Shown: positions 1 through 8,132, counted from the stretch's first letter. The stretch: DNA of 8,552 nt from Parafilimonas sp. (GCA_025927795.1 JAICKT010000184.1:1-8552); one strand, 5' to 3'. The notes: generated from the letters alone by a model not told the origin. Translations and numbers: made by a program.

Positions 1-800
1 AAATCCTGTACTGTTCCAAAAACACTTCGTGTAATAGGATATATTGAACCCAAACCAGGTAACGGGATATAAAGATTTTTCTTCATTTCCGTGAAAGGAA
101 AAATATGCTGCTTTATGGTAAAGTAACCTCCGTGTATTCCATAGCTTTTAAAAGGATGATGCTCCGCAAACAACACGAGTTTTTGAGCATTTCTTTCCAG
201 TATATCATCTAACTGTGAAATCACCTCCTCTCTTGTTTTGGCTGAACAATCTGATTCTATACCTGGCTTTTCGTAAGCCTGCAGCCACCACTGGCTATCT
301 ACAATTATTAAAGTAATGTCTTTATTAATGGAAACTTCAACGGGACCAGGGCATCCGTCTTTTGGAAAAAATTGAACATTGTCAGTGGGTTCATTATCAA
401 TATACCGCTGCTCTCTTTTTATCGCTTCCCAACCACCGGGACCTTCTCTGTTCCAATCATGATTGCCCGGCATAAAATACACTTTTGCTTTTGTGCCTTT
501 AGCAATTAATGCCTGCGAATCAAGTACCGCCCTTCTTATATCATAATAAGGAAGCATTTCGTTGGGCAGCCCTGTATAGTATAAATTATCACCTACATAA
601 ATAATGGTAGTTTTTGCATCTATCGGAACTGTTTTTTTTACAGCAGAAACCACATAATGCCTGTCTTTTCCATTCGCATCTTTATGAAATGAACCTGCAT
701 CGCCAATTACTACAATTTTTGCCTGCACGGTGTCTTCCTGCGCAGAAACAAAACCGTAAAATAAAATCGCAGCAATCAGCGTAAAAAAAGCATATTTCAT
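1..800 (-). CDS. Secreted metallophosphoesterase (calcineurin-like), 3' end outside window
   Basis: The frame starts at ATG 800-798 and stays open to the left edge, giving 266 N-terminal residues. Residues 1-20 form a signal peptide (MKYAFFTLIAAILFYGFVSA), with a signal peptidase I site before QED, so the enzyme is exported. Metal-binding motifs of the calcineurin-like phosphoesterase fold appear in order: GDAG (residues 33-36), GDN (70-72), GNHD (112-115) and EHHP (213-216). The first motif has GDAG where the classic is DxH, as in acid-phosphatase-like members. The substrate cannot be told; phosphomonoesters or phosphodiesters in the periplasm are the family norm. Some Bacteroidota proteins of this type are much longer and carry an outer-membrane barrel domain at the C-terminus, which cannot be checked here. 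Its start codon overlaps the stop of the preceding lipoprotein gene (ATGA), so the two are probably translationally coupled. Confidence 0.9.
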   Translation of the reverse strand, partial: MKYAFFTLIAAILFYGFVSAQEDTVQAKIVVIGDAGSFHKDANGKDRHYVVSAVKKTVPIDAKTTIIYVGDNLYYTGLPNEMLPYYDIRRAVLDSQALIAKGTKAKVYFMPGNHDWNREGPGGWEAIKREQRYIDNEPTDNVQFFPKDGCPGPVEVSINKDITLIIVDSQWWLQAYEKPGIESDCSAKTREEVISQLDDILERNAQKLVLFAEHHPFKSYGIHGGYFTIKQHIFPFTEMKKNLYIPLPGLGSIYPITRSVFGTVQD

Positions 801-1654
801 TCAGCCTGGTTTTTATGTTTTATTACTAATATATCGGCACTTCCTGTTTTGTCAGATTCGTTTGATATAAGCAACGTGCCTGATGGTGTAAATGCTATGC
901 CTTCAGGTTGTTTGTAAATTGATGGTCTTAATAAATATGACTGCTTCACCTTTCCATTTGTATCAGCTATAACCAGCATTTTATTTACAGACGCAAGAAT
1001 AAAAAGCTCATGTGTTAAAGGATTAATGGCAGCAGCAGATGGCTTAAATTTTATTTTTTTCAGCTTCATTAATGAATCAATGGTGTTTACATTTATTGTA
1101 TATGGGCCTTTGGTATAAGTGTTGCTTGAAATATCGAATGCACGTGTACTCACTGTATTTTTTTTATCTTCTTCACAATCTTTACAAACGAGAATAAGTT
1201 TATGCAAAGCACTGTCAAAATAAAGTGTTTCAAATTCATTTTTTTCTTTGTCATGAATTTTAAACTCAGTAACAAGCATAGGTGCATGTTTGCTGAATTT
1301 TACGCTCACGATATTGCCGCTGCTCGATAAAATATAGAATGTACTGTCAACTCTTTGCAGGTCTTCATAATCGTGATTACTGCCAAACTTCCATTTTTGA
1401 AAAAGCGTATTTTTAGCAGGGAAAATTTTATATAAAGAGCCGCTTGCATCACTAATAGCAAATATGCTGGTATCTTTTTGATAGTAAATAATACCTGAAA
1501 TTTCATTTAATTCGGTCGGAAGATAAATTGTTATTGGATGATTGAGATCGTAACCAGGTGGTGATGAAAAATTAATTTGTCTGCCGCATGAGCCAGAAAA
1601 TATAGTTAGTATTGCGATGAAAAGTAAGATCGTTATTACCCGGTAAACGCTCAT
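797..1654 (-). CDS. SdiA-regulated-type beta-propeller lipoprotein
   Basis: This 285-residue protein has a signal peptide and a lipobox at SGSC (Cys23), so it should be a lipid-anchored envelope protein. After the signal it reads like the SdiA-regulated (PF06977-like) family of six-bladed propellers. The recurring family phrases are ELNEISGIIY near residue 50, ISDASGSLYKI near 68, DYEDLQ near 97, FETLYFD near 141, a PSAAAINPLTHELFIL strand near 206, and PEGIAFTPSGTLLISNES near 250. The last is the typical closing blade. Family members are annotated by fold rather than by a known reaction; they resemble phytase-like and gluconolactonase-like propellers, so a sugar or phosphate ester substrate is possible but unproven. 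Its stop codon overlaps the start of the secreted metallophosphoesterase by four bases, which suggests a two-gene operon and a shared extracytoplasmic job. A 163-base gap separates it from the dehydrogenase upstream, so it probably has its own promoter. Confidence 0.8.
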   Translation of the reverse strand: MSVYRVITILLFIAILTIFSGSCGRQINFSSPPGYDLNHPITIYLPTELNEISGIIYYQKDTSIFAISDASGSLYKIFPAKNTLFQKWKFGSNHDYEDLQRVDSTFYILSSSGNIVSVKFSKHAPMLVTEFKIHDKEKNEFETLYFDSALHKLILVCKDCEEDKKNTVSTRAFDISSNTYTKGPYTINVNTIDSLMKLKKIKFKPSAAAINPLTHELFILASVNKMLVIADTNGKVKQSYLLRPSIYKQPEGIAFTPSGTLLISNESDKTGSADILVIKHKNQAE

Positions 1655-1678
1655 AAAAACAATGAAGATTTTTTATCT

Positions 1679-1707
1679 AAAATTTACAGACTGAAAATGA
1701 TTCAAAA
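1679..1707 (-). promoter_or_regulatory. Candidate promoter of the lipoprotein/phosphoesterase operon
   Basis: On the minus strand a TTTTG (1707-1703) is followed after 16 bases by TAAATTTT (1686-1679), a 7/8 match to the Bacteroidota -7 box TAnnTTTG. Transcription would begin about 18 bases before the ATG at 1654. The spacer is shorter than the usual 19 or so, so this is a tentative call. Confidence 0.28.
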
Positions 1708-1817
1708 CTCTTGCCGTTTATTCAATCTTAGGTATTTCAGCTTATAAATGCAGCGGGTAAATAATAAATAAACTAATTCATAACGAATATAGAGCACAGA
1801 TAATTCAAAAATCAGTT

Positions 1818-3023
1818 TTAGTTATAAGCATAATCACTTAAATAATTAAAATGAGGTGTAAGTTTTCCGTTTTTTAATATAGTTGCATTTTCAATTATGC
1901 GGCTGCTGCCCTTAACTACATCACCTAAAATATATTTAATAAGCTGTTCGCCGAAAAACCGGCTGGCATCTCTTGGCAATTCATTTGGCAAATTACCAAC
2001 AGCCATTACATCAACAGATGTATTTATATATGGCGCAGTTTTTTTGCCGCTTAATTTGTCCACACCATATACCGGATCATCCATACTGTTGTCGCCGAGA
2101 TTACAAGGTATGCTTCCGCCTGCATCATCTGTAATATCTGCAATGGTTTGTATGCGAAAATCATTTCGTTGTAAATCTTCCATTTCAAATAAGCGCGGAA
2201 TACCTGTGTCCCAATAAACACCATTCATAAGAATATCTGTATGGCTTGCAAAAGGCAAAAACAAACATTCATATTCTTTCGGATGCGCATGAAAATCTGC
2301 CCTTGCATAATTCTTATTTTTTTTATGCTGATATAAAGCAGCACCTTTTAAATGTACATAAACAGGGTAATCAAATTCACGATTAAGATAATCGTCTGCT
2401 TCTGCTTCCTGCACATCCATCAGGTTCATTACTTCTAAAATACCATGCGCTACACGTCCGCTGCCGGTTACAGCAATTTTTATATTAGGAAGTTTTAATC
2501 CGAAATAAGTGTGTATTAATTCGCGATAATCTTTTTGTTTAAAAACTCTGCCGAGTTTAAACTGTTTTGTTCTCTCGCCATATGCCATTATTCCGTTGTG
2601 TGCACCAACAATGCCTGCAAAAAAACCAAAGCCAATTATGCGTTGCCCGTCTGTATGTTCAAGGCATTCATAGTCTATCAATGTAATTTGTTTATCAACC
2701 ATTGCCTGTATCAGCTTTTTATTGTATGGTTGTTTCTTTTTTGTGTGTGAAAAAAACATGTAGGTTTTTTCGGGCAGCAACATACTTACCGGCACTTCTT
2801 TTATACCAAGTAAAAGATTGCATTCGCTTAAATCTTCCTGTAGTATAACGCCTGATTGTTTAAACTCTTTATCTGTATAACAGCGATGCGCAGATGGCTG
2901 CACATAAATTTTACAATTTCCGGTTTTTAATAGCCAGCGGCACTGAGACGGCGTTAATGCTACGCGGTTATCAGCAGGAATTTTACCTTCTCTTATCAAG
3001 CCAATTACAAGCATTATGTGCAT
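1818..3023 (-). CDS. LKR/saccharopine dehydrogenase-like NAD(P)-dependent oxidoreductase (alanine dehydrogenase/PNT fold)
   Basis: The protein has 401 residues and is cytosolic. The N-terminal part (about 1-140) has the alanine dehydrogenase/transhydrogenase N-domain signature: REGKIPADNRVALTP at 11-25, GIKE at 73-76 and FSHTKKKQPYN at 91-101. The last resembles the HxxK.Q loop of fungal saccharopine dehydrogenase and lysine-ketoglutarate reductase. A Rossmann dinucleotide loop, GSGRVAHG, lies at 187-194. The later IADITDDAGGSIP (294-306) and VGNLPNELPRDAS (342-354) match conserved stretches of the LKR/SDH family, more than true alanine dehydrogenases. The most likely reaction is NAD(P)H-linked reductive amination or its reverse on an amino acid such as lysine/saccharopine; the exact substrate is inferred only at family level. 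The start is the ATG at 3023; a second ATG three codons in is an equal alternative. No neighbour belongs to an obvious lysine pathway. Confidence 0.8.
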   Translation of the reverse strand: MHIMLVIGLIREGKIPADNRVALTPSQCRWLLKTGNCKIYVQPSAHRCYTDKEFKQSGVILQEDLSECNLLLGIKEVPVSMLLPEKTYMFFSHTKKKQPYNKKLIQAMVDKQITLIDYECLEHTDGQRIIGFGFFAGIVGAHNGIMAYGERTKQFKLGRVFKQKDYRELIHTYFGLKLPNIKIAVTGSGRVAHGILEVMNLMDVQEAEADDYLNREFDYPVYVHLKGAALYQHKKNKNYARADFHAHPKEYECLFLPFASHTDILMNGVYWDTGIPRLFEMEDLQRNDFRIQTIADITDDAGGSIPCNLGDNSMDDPVYGVDKLSGKKTAPYINTSVDVMAVGNLPNELPRDASRFFGEQLIKYILGDVVKGSSRIIENATILKNGKLTPHFNYLSDYAYN

Positions 3024-3166
3024 TTAAATGCAGCAAAGAAACACGGAAACAATGGGATAATAAAATAGCACGCGAAATGTTTAGTATGGTAATTGTTATT
3101 TAATGAAATGCTTAACAGTTATGAAAATAATTAAGAAATTGTTCATTCCAGAACACGCTTAAACAC

Positions 3167-3174
3167 TATATTTA
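3167..3174 (+). promoter_or_regulatory. Candidate -7 box for the coiled-coil protein gene
   Basis: TATATTTA matches the Bacteroidota -7 consensus TAnnTTTG at 7 of 8 positions and lies 19 bases before the ATG at 3194. The nearest TTG upstream (3139-3141) is 25 bases away, longer than usual. The 170-base gap is shared with the divergent dehydrogenase gene. Confidence 0.28.
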
Positions 3175-3193
3175 TTTTATAAAAATTATTACG

Positions 3194-3559
3194 ATGGCTT
3201 CTATAATGACAATTCATCTTGAGTACAGACTTTGGATTGCAGAGTTGAATGCAGACATTAACGTGCTAAGGATTTTTGATGATTATTTAAAAGAAATATC
3301 AGCCCAGAAAAAAAGTACACAAACGACAGGCATCAATAATTATAAAAAGCAATTTTCGGAATTGAGAAAAGAAATAGACGAATTAAAACATGAAATGCAT
3401 CTTAATAAAATGAAACTTGCGGCTTCGGCAAAAACGGAAAATGTAATTAACGATATTGAGAAAAATATCCATCATAAAGAAATTACAGCGCGTTATAATG
3501 CTTTCAGAAAAGTTTTTGATACAACGAAAAAAGAATTTCAGCAATTTGAAGGCAGCTAA
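3194..3559 (+). CDS. Small coiled-coil protein of unknown function
   Basis: This 121-residue protein is charged and has no signal peptide or membrane segment. After an N-terminal stretch (EYRLWIAELNADINVLRIFDD, roughly residues 10-29) it becomes a Lys/Glu-rich helix. A heptad pattern runs through about residues 48-75 (QFSELRKEIDELKHEMHLNKMKL), and a second amphipathic helix runs to the C-terminus, so a two-helix hairpin or a coiled-coil dimer is likely. I do not recognise a named family; it has the look of a conserved hypothetical of the Bacteroidota. It stands alone, divergent from the dehydrogenase and 143 bases before the lipoprotein gene. An alternative start at the ATG four codons in (3206) would also be acceptable. 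Confidence 0.7.
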   Translation: MASIMTIHLEYRLWIAELNADINVLRIFDDYLKEISAQKKSTQTTGINNYKKQFSELRKEIDELKHEMHLNKMKLAASAKTENVINDIEKNIHHKEITARYNAFRKVFDTTKKEFQQFEGS

Positions 3560-3702
3560 GCTATACTGTCATGAAGTTAAAATGGGCGTAATTCAAGTTA
3601 AGAATTGAAGTAAAAAATTAGCCATAGTATTCATAAACTTTTTTGCTATCACAAATCGCATTATTTTGCGGCAACCAAATTTTTATTTTAAAAAAACTGT
3701 TT

Positions 3703-4341
3703 ATGAAACGATTAATCCTAATTGCTGTTTTACCATTTTTCTTTATTGCATGCGGACCAAAAATTTACAAGTCAGATGAATTCTCATCCGTTGCTTCAAC
3801 ACATAAAACTGTAGCCATTCTGCCTGCTGTAGTTTCAATTCAGCTGCGGCCGAACCAGGCAAAAAAAATTACTGCGGATGATATAAAAAATAGTGAGCAA
3901 TCAACCGGTTATGCTGTACAGGAAAAAATGTATGGCTGGTTTTTGAGAAGAGATCAAAAAAAGAATTACACAGTAAAATTCCAGGATGTAAGTGAAACAA
4001 ATTCTAAATTGAAAAAAGTAAATATCAGTTATGATGATTTACGAACTGCATCTAAAAAAGAGCTTGCTGATTTATTAGGCGTAGATGCAGTTATCTCTAC
4101 AAATATTAATATGGAAAAACCAATGAGCGAAGGTGCGGCGGTGACTATAGGTTTGTTAGTGGGAGCGTGGGGTGCAACCAACAGAGCTAATATCACCATA
4201 AATATACATGAGCATAACAAAGGAGATTTAATGTGGAAGTATGATTACCAGGCATCTGGTTCTGTATTTAATTCTACAGATCAATTAGTAAACGCATTAA
4301 TGCGCAATGCCACAAGAAAATTTCCTTACAACGCACAATAA
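3703..4341 (+). CDS. Envelope lipoprotein, possible GNA1162/CsgG-like fold
   Basis: I start this gene at ATG 3703 (212 residues). The frame is open 20 codons further upstream, but only the 3703 start puts the signal peptide MKRLILIAVLPFFFIAC at the N-terminus, with a lipobox FIAC and lipidated Cys17. The mature part opens with a strand, HKTVAILPAVVSIQL, followed by a helix with YAVQEKMYGWFL, then ELADLLGVDAVISTNI, a glycine-rich hydrophobic stretch GAAVTIGLLVGAWGATN, and a final TINIHEHNKGDLMWKYDY strand and helix. The order (strand 'KTVAILP', helix, 'LLGVDAVI', strands) resembles outer-membrane-associated lipoproteins of the CsgG/GNA1162 kind. This is a fold guess, not a family match. It converges on the SDR gene with only 9 bases between the stop codons, and no clear terminator hairpin is visible there. 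Confidence 0.72.
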   Translation: MKRLILIAVLPFFFIACGPKIYKSDEFSSVASTHKTVAILPAVVSIQLRPNQAKKITADDIKNSEQSTGYAVQEKMYGWFLRRDQKKNYTVKFQDVSETNSKLKKVNISYDDLRTASKKELADLLGVDAVISTNINMEKPMSEGAAVTIGLLVGAWGATNRANITINIHEHNKGDLMWKYDYQASGSVFNSTDQLVNALMRNATRKFPYNAQ

Positions 4342-4350
4342 TTTCAGTAG

Positions 4351-5172
4351 TTATAAAAAAAGATCAGGATATAATTTGCTGCCGGGTGTTACTGCATATT
4401 TTGAGAAATCGGTAATGCCTTCCTGTTGTAAAACTTTTTCATCAATAAAATTATTGCCGGTACATTCAGCAGCTTTTTTATTCAGAATAAAATAAGCTGC
4501 ATCTGCAACTATTTTCGGTGTGCGACTCATATTAATTAATGCTTCACCACCCAATAAATTTTTTACTGCTGCTGTTGCAATAGTTGTTGCCGGCCATAAT
4601 GTGTTTGATGCAATGTTGTATTGTTTCAATTCAGTTGCCCAGCCAAGCGCCATCATCGTCATACTGTATTTGCTTATAGTATAAGCAACATGATTGCTTA
4701 ACCATTTTTCATTTAAGTTGATAGGAGGTGACAAAGTAAGTATATGTGCATTCTCCACTTTTTTTAAATGTGAAATGCAATGTTTTGTTACAAGAAAACT
4801 TCCACGCACATTTATATCAAGCATAAGATCCAAACGCTTTGCATCAAGTTGTTCTGTATTGCTTAATTGTATGGCAGACGCATTATTTATTACTATATCA
4901 ATGCCCCCAAATGTTTTTATTGTTTGTTCAATTGCTGATATAATTTGTTCTTCATTACGAATATCCAGTTGCACAGCAAGCGCTTTACCACCTGCTTTTT
5001 CTACTTCGTTTGCTGCTGAGTAAATAGTACCGCCAAGTCTTGCATCTTCCTCAATACTTTTTGCTGCAATAATAATATTTGCACCTTCTTCTGCAAGTCG
5101 TAATGCAATGGCTTTTCCAATACCTCTGCTGGCTCCGGAAATAAAAACAGTTTTGTTTTTTAATGATGACAT
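4351..5172 (-). CDS. Short-chain dehydrogenase/reductase, HSDL2-like
   Basis: The enzyme has 273 residues and is a classical-type SDR acting in the cytosol on NAD(P)(H). The cofactor loop SGASRGIG is at 12-19, NNAS at 96-99, the structural Asn at 121 (NVRG), and the catalytic Ser148, Tyr164 and Lys168 (YTISK). The stretch LSPPINLN...HVAYTISKYSMTMMALG and the later LWPATTIATAA are characteristic of the HSDL2 group (hydroxysteroid dehydrogenase-like 2, also annotated as citronellal-type dehydrogenases in bacteria). The SCP2 lipid-binding domain of animal HSDL2 is absent, so this is a catalytic domain alone. The substrate is unknown; lipid or acyl-type alcohols are the family guess. It begins 4 bases after the stop of gmk on the same strand, so it is very likely co-transcribed with it. 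Confidence 0.88.
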   Translation of the reverse strand: MSSLKNKTVFISGASRGIGKAIALRLAEEGANIIIAAKSIEEDARLGGTIYSAANEVEKAGGKALAVQLDIRNEEQIISAIEQTIKTFGGIDIVINNASAIQLSNTEQLDAKRLDLMLDINVRGSFLVTKHCISHLKKVENAHILTLSPPINLNEKWLSNHVAYTISKYSMTMMALGWATELKQYNIASNTLWPATTIATAAVKNLLGGEALINMSRTPKIVADAAYFILNKKAAECTGNNFIDEKVLQQEGITDFSKYAVTPGSKLYPDLFL

Positions 5173-5176
5173 CGTG

Positions 5177-5749
5177 TTACAGGTTCAAAAATTCTTTTAC
5201 TATTTTTTCTGTTTCCATGCATGCATATTCTAAGTTATCGTTAACAACAATTTTATTAAACTGATGTTTAAAAGATAGTTCAAAAATTGCTTTGTTTAAT
5301 CTTGTTTGCAAACTCTCGAGACTTTCTGTTCCTCTTGATTGCAATCTTTTTTTTAATTCATCTACAGAAGGTGGCTCTATAAAAATAGTAAGGCAATTAT
5401 TATTAAATTGTTCATGAACATGAATTGCACCTTTAACATCTATATCAAGTAAAGGAATTTTATTATCATTCCATATTCTTTCAAGTTCGCTTTTAAATGT
5501 GCCATAATATTTTCCTTCATATACCATTTCCCATTCAATAAATTTATGCTCATGAATTTTTTGGTGAAATTCATTTTCGCTGATAAAATAATAATCCTTT
5601 CCATCTGTTTCGTTGCTGCGAGGTTTTCTTGTGCTGGCAGAAATAGAAAATGAAAGCAAAGGAATTTTTGAAAGCAGGTATTTGGTAACCGATGTTTTGC
5701 CCGCACCGGAAGGCGCTGTAATTATAATGAGCTTTTTATTATCAGCCAT
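5177..5749 (-). CDS. gmk: Guanylate kinase
   Basis: The protein catalyses ATP + GMP to ADP + GDP, an essential step of nucleotide metabolism in the cytosol. It has 190 residues, the usual length. The P-loop is ITAPSGAGKTS (residues 10-20), with the family's first glycine replaced by alanine. The GMP-binding segment SASTRKPRSNETDGKDYYFIS spans 37-57, with Arg41, Arg44 and Tyr53. IEWEMVYEGKYYGT (71-84) and LLDIDVKGA (100-108) follow, and the lid carries RLQSRGTES near 135-143. All expected motifs are intact. The start at ATG 5749 places the P-loop at the normal distance from the N-terminus. In many Bacteroidota gmk sits next to yicC and nadD; here neither is seen. The upstream side is a tRNA and a mobile element, and the downstream gene is an SDR. 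Confidence 0.97.
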   Translation of the reverse strand: MADNKKLIIITAPSGAGKTSVTKYLLSKIPLLSFSISASTRKPRSNETDGKDYYFISENEFHQKIHEHKFIEWEMVYEGKYYGTFKSELERIWNDNKIPLLDIDVKGAIHVHEQFNNNCLTIFIEPPSVDELKKRLQSRGTESLESLQTRLNKAIFELSFKHQFNKIVVNDNLEYACMETEKIVKEFLNL

Positions 5750-5766
5750 TAAAAATATTTAAGCTG

Positions 5767-5795
5767 CAAAATACAGTAATCAATTATTTTTGCAA
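5767..5795 (-). promoter_or_regulatory. Candidate promoter of gmk-SDR
   Basis: On the minus strand TTG (5795-5793) and TATTTTG (5773-5767) are separated by 19 bases, the usual spacing of Bacteroidota promoters. The -7 box is one base short of TAnnTTTG. The start of transcription would fall about 10 bases before the gmk ATG at 5749. Confidence 0.35.
5785..5792 (+). promoter_or_regulatory. Candidate -7 box of the tRNA-Lys promoter
   Basis: TATTTTTG is a perfect match to TAnnTTTG. It lies 18 bases before the first base of the tRNA, which leaves room for a short 5' leader. No good -33 TTG is seen at the expected distance. The box overlaps the divergent gmk promoter candidate. Confidence 0.45.
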
Positions 5796-5810
5796 CCCTT
5801 AATAAATTTT

Positions 5811-7396
<1,586 letters not shown>

Positions 7397-7434
7397 TATC
7401 AAAAATTTATGATGAGTTTGAAACAATCAGCATT

Positions 7435-7467
7435 CAAAAATACTAATGGTATTAGCACTCATAACAA
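7435..7467 (-). promoter_or_regulatory. Promoter of the serine recombinase with an embedded palindrome
   Basis: On the minus strand TTG (7467-7465) and a perfect -7 box TATTTTTG (7442-7435) are 22 bases apart, within the range seen in the phylum. The start of transcription would be near 7428, which excludes the TTG codon at 7426 as a practical start and favours GTG 7396. An inverted repeat CTAAT-GGT-ATTAG (7443-7455) directly abuts the -7 box inside the spacer, where a repressor could block polymerase. Confidence 0.5.
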
Positions 7468-7484
7468 TAACAAAGTATCTTTTT

Positions 7485-7506
7485 ATGCACTTTTTTCGTT
7501 GTGCAT
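7485..7506. repeat. Inverted repeat ATGCAC...GTGCAT
   Basis: Perfect 6-base arms (7485-7490 and 7501-7506) flank a 10-base loop, between the small gene 7511-7669 and the recombinase promoter. Neither side has a run of T in the right place for an intrinsic terminator, so it may be a protein-binding site or chance. Confidence 0.35.
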
Positions 7507-7510
7507 CTTC

Positions 7511-7669
7511 TCAATCATTATTTCTATTTATATTTTTTACATATTGTGATACGAATATAGCAGCCAACTTTTGAAGGAATTCAATAATTGTCTTCGCTTG
7601 TTCAATGTTAACTTCCATGCCTTGTTTTCTCAATGCATTTATCACTTTTTCCGGTTGTATGTTGCCCAT
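7511..7669 (-). CDS. Small mobile-element protein, 52 residues, unknown function
   Basis: The frame begins at ATG 7669-7667 and ends at TGA 7513-7511. The product begins MGNIQPEKVINALRKQGMEV, continues through an amphipathic helix (EQAKTIIEFLQKLAAIFVSQYVKNI) and ends in a polar tail NRNND. The pattern (a short helix 'VINALRKQG', a turn, then a long helix with leucine/isoleucine spacing) fits a small helical protein, perhaps a dimer or a helix-turn-helix-like fold. I recall similar ~50-residue proteins in mobile DNA of the Bacteroidota, but none has a function I can name. It lies upstream of the recombinase on the same strand, 114 bases from its GTG start, and downstream of gene remnants. It is too short for routine gene calling, but its codon use and sensible protein sequence argue that it is real. 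Confidence 0.62.
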   Translation of the reverse strand: MGNIQPEKVINALRKQGMEVNIEQAKTIIEFLQKLAAIFVSQYVKNINRNND

Positions 7670-7681
7670 CGCACATTTCTT

Positions 7682-7833
7682 TTAAATTTTATCTATCTCA
7701 CTTACAACATTGAATAAAGCAGACTCTGTTGAGAGCTTTACTAAATCTTACCTATCTCATTCAATTTAGATATTATGTTGTGGAAAAGATATTTATGGGA
7801 AAGCTCATATTTACTGTATTTAATTCTTGCAGC
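7682..7833 (-). pseudogene. Remnants of decayed small gene(s)
   Basis: No complete gene is present here, but two protein-like open stretches without starts follow one another on the minus strand. The first (7833-7741) reads as a 30-residue segment ending LFHNIISKLNEIGKI before TAG. The second (7747-7682), in another frame, reads DLVKLSTESALFNVVSEIDKI before TAA. Their ends resemble each other (LF-N-(I/V)(I/V)S...EI.KI). The underlying DNA has an imperfect direct repeat, 7682-7702 against 7741-7761, identical at 17 of 21 positions. This looks like a duplicated and then decayed gene end. The family is unknown. Confidence 0.35.
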
Positions 7834-7964
7834 TCACTTCTACTTTATTATAAATAGCAACACCTTTTTCTTGGTATAGATCGTTGAATTTTTACGTTAT
7901 CATTCATACCGGGGATGCTTAATACAGTTTCGAAAACTTTTGCGATTGTGTTTGTTGTAGCCAT
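7820..7964 (-). pseudogene. Small mobile-element gene with probable frameshift
   Basis: The gene starts at ATG 7964-7962 and reads MATTNTIAKVFETVLSIPGM followed by NDNVK. The 'VFETVLSIPGMND' start is of a kind I recall from short Bacteroidota mobile-element proteins. Read straight on, it ends after 38 residues at TAA 7850-7848 with an implausible tail (RKRCCYL). Removing one base from the A-run (T-run 7889-7893 on the plus strand) lets it continue as KFNDLYQEKGVAIYNKVEVSCKN to a stop at 7822-7820, 47 residues in all. The third frame (KKKVLLFIIK) also resembles family tails, so which continuation is ancestral is not certain. Either the gene is broken or the run is a sequencing error. No function is known to me. 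Confidence 0.42.
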
Positions 7965-8001
7965 AACATTTTTTTTCTTTTCACGAATCTTGTTCACGTT
8001 T

Positions 8002-8009
8002 CAAAAGTA
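8002..8009 (-). promoter_or_regulatory. -7 box of the small-gene unit upstream of the recombinase
   Basis: On the minus strand TACTTTTG is a perfect TAnnTTTG match, ending 37 bases before the ATG at 7964. No clear -33 TTG is seen at the usual distance, so the call rests on the -7 box and its position. Confidence 0.4.
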
Positions 8010-8039
8010 TAAAGCTGCTAAATAATAATGCCGTTTTGT

Positions 8040-8060
8040 CCCCTTCAGAATTTGAAGTGG
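8040..8060. promoter_or_regulatory. Operator-like inverted repeat in the divergent gap
   Basis: CCCCTTCA and TGAAGTGG form 8-base arms with one mismatch around a 5-base centre (GAATT). The repeat lies between the leftward small-gene unit and the rightward primase gene, 30 bases upstream of the TACTTTTG box. This is a natural place for a regulator that acts on both directions. The rest of the 168-base gap (7965-8132) holds no gene that I can see. Confidence 0.35.
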
Positions 8061-8132
8061 ATATATAAAACGCTGATGTTGTTTTTAATTTCGTTTCTGT
8101 AAATCTAATTGTGAAATTGAAAATGATGATGT

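Noticed and set aside
1897..3103. Several plus-strand open frames (1897-2217, 2535-2750, 2894-3103)
   Set aside because: They lie antisense to the well-supported dehydrogenase gene and show no protein-like features.
3589..3610. TTCAA...TTGAA inverted repeat after the coiled-coil gene as a terminator
   Set aside because: Five-base AT-rich arms and no following T-run; likely chance.
3643..3702. Upstream extension of the lipoprotein gene to 3643
   Set aside because: It would bury the signal peptide and lipobox 20 residues inside the protein, so ATG 3703 is preferred.
7397..7426. TTG start for the recombinase at 7426
   Set aside because: The extra residues MFQTHHKFLI are not family-like, and the likely transcript start near 7428 leaves no leader.
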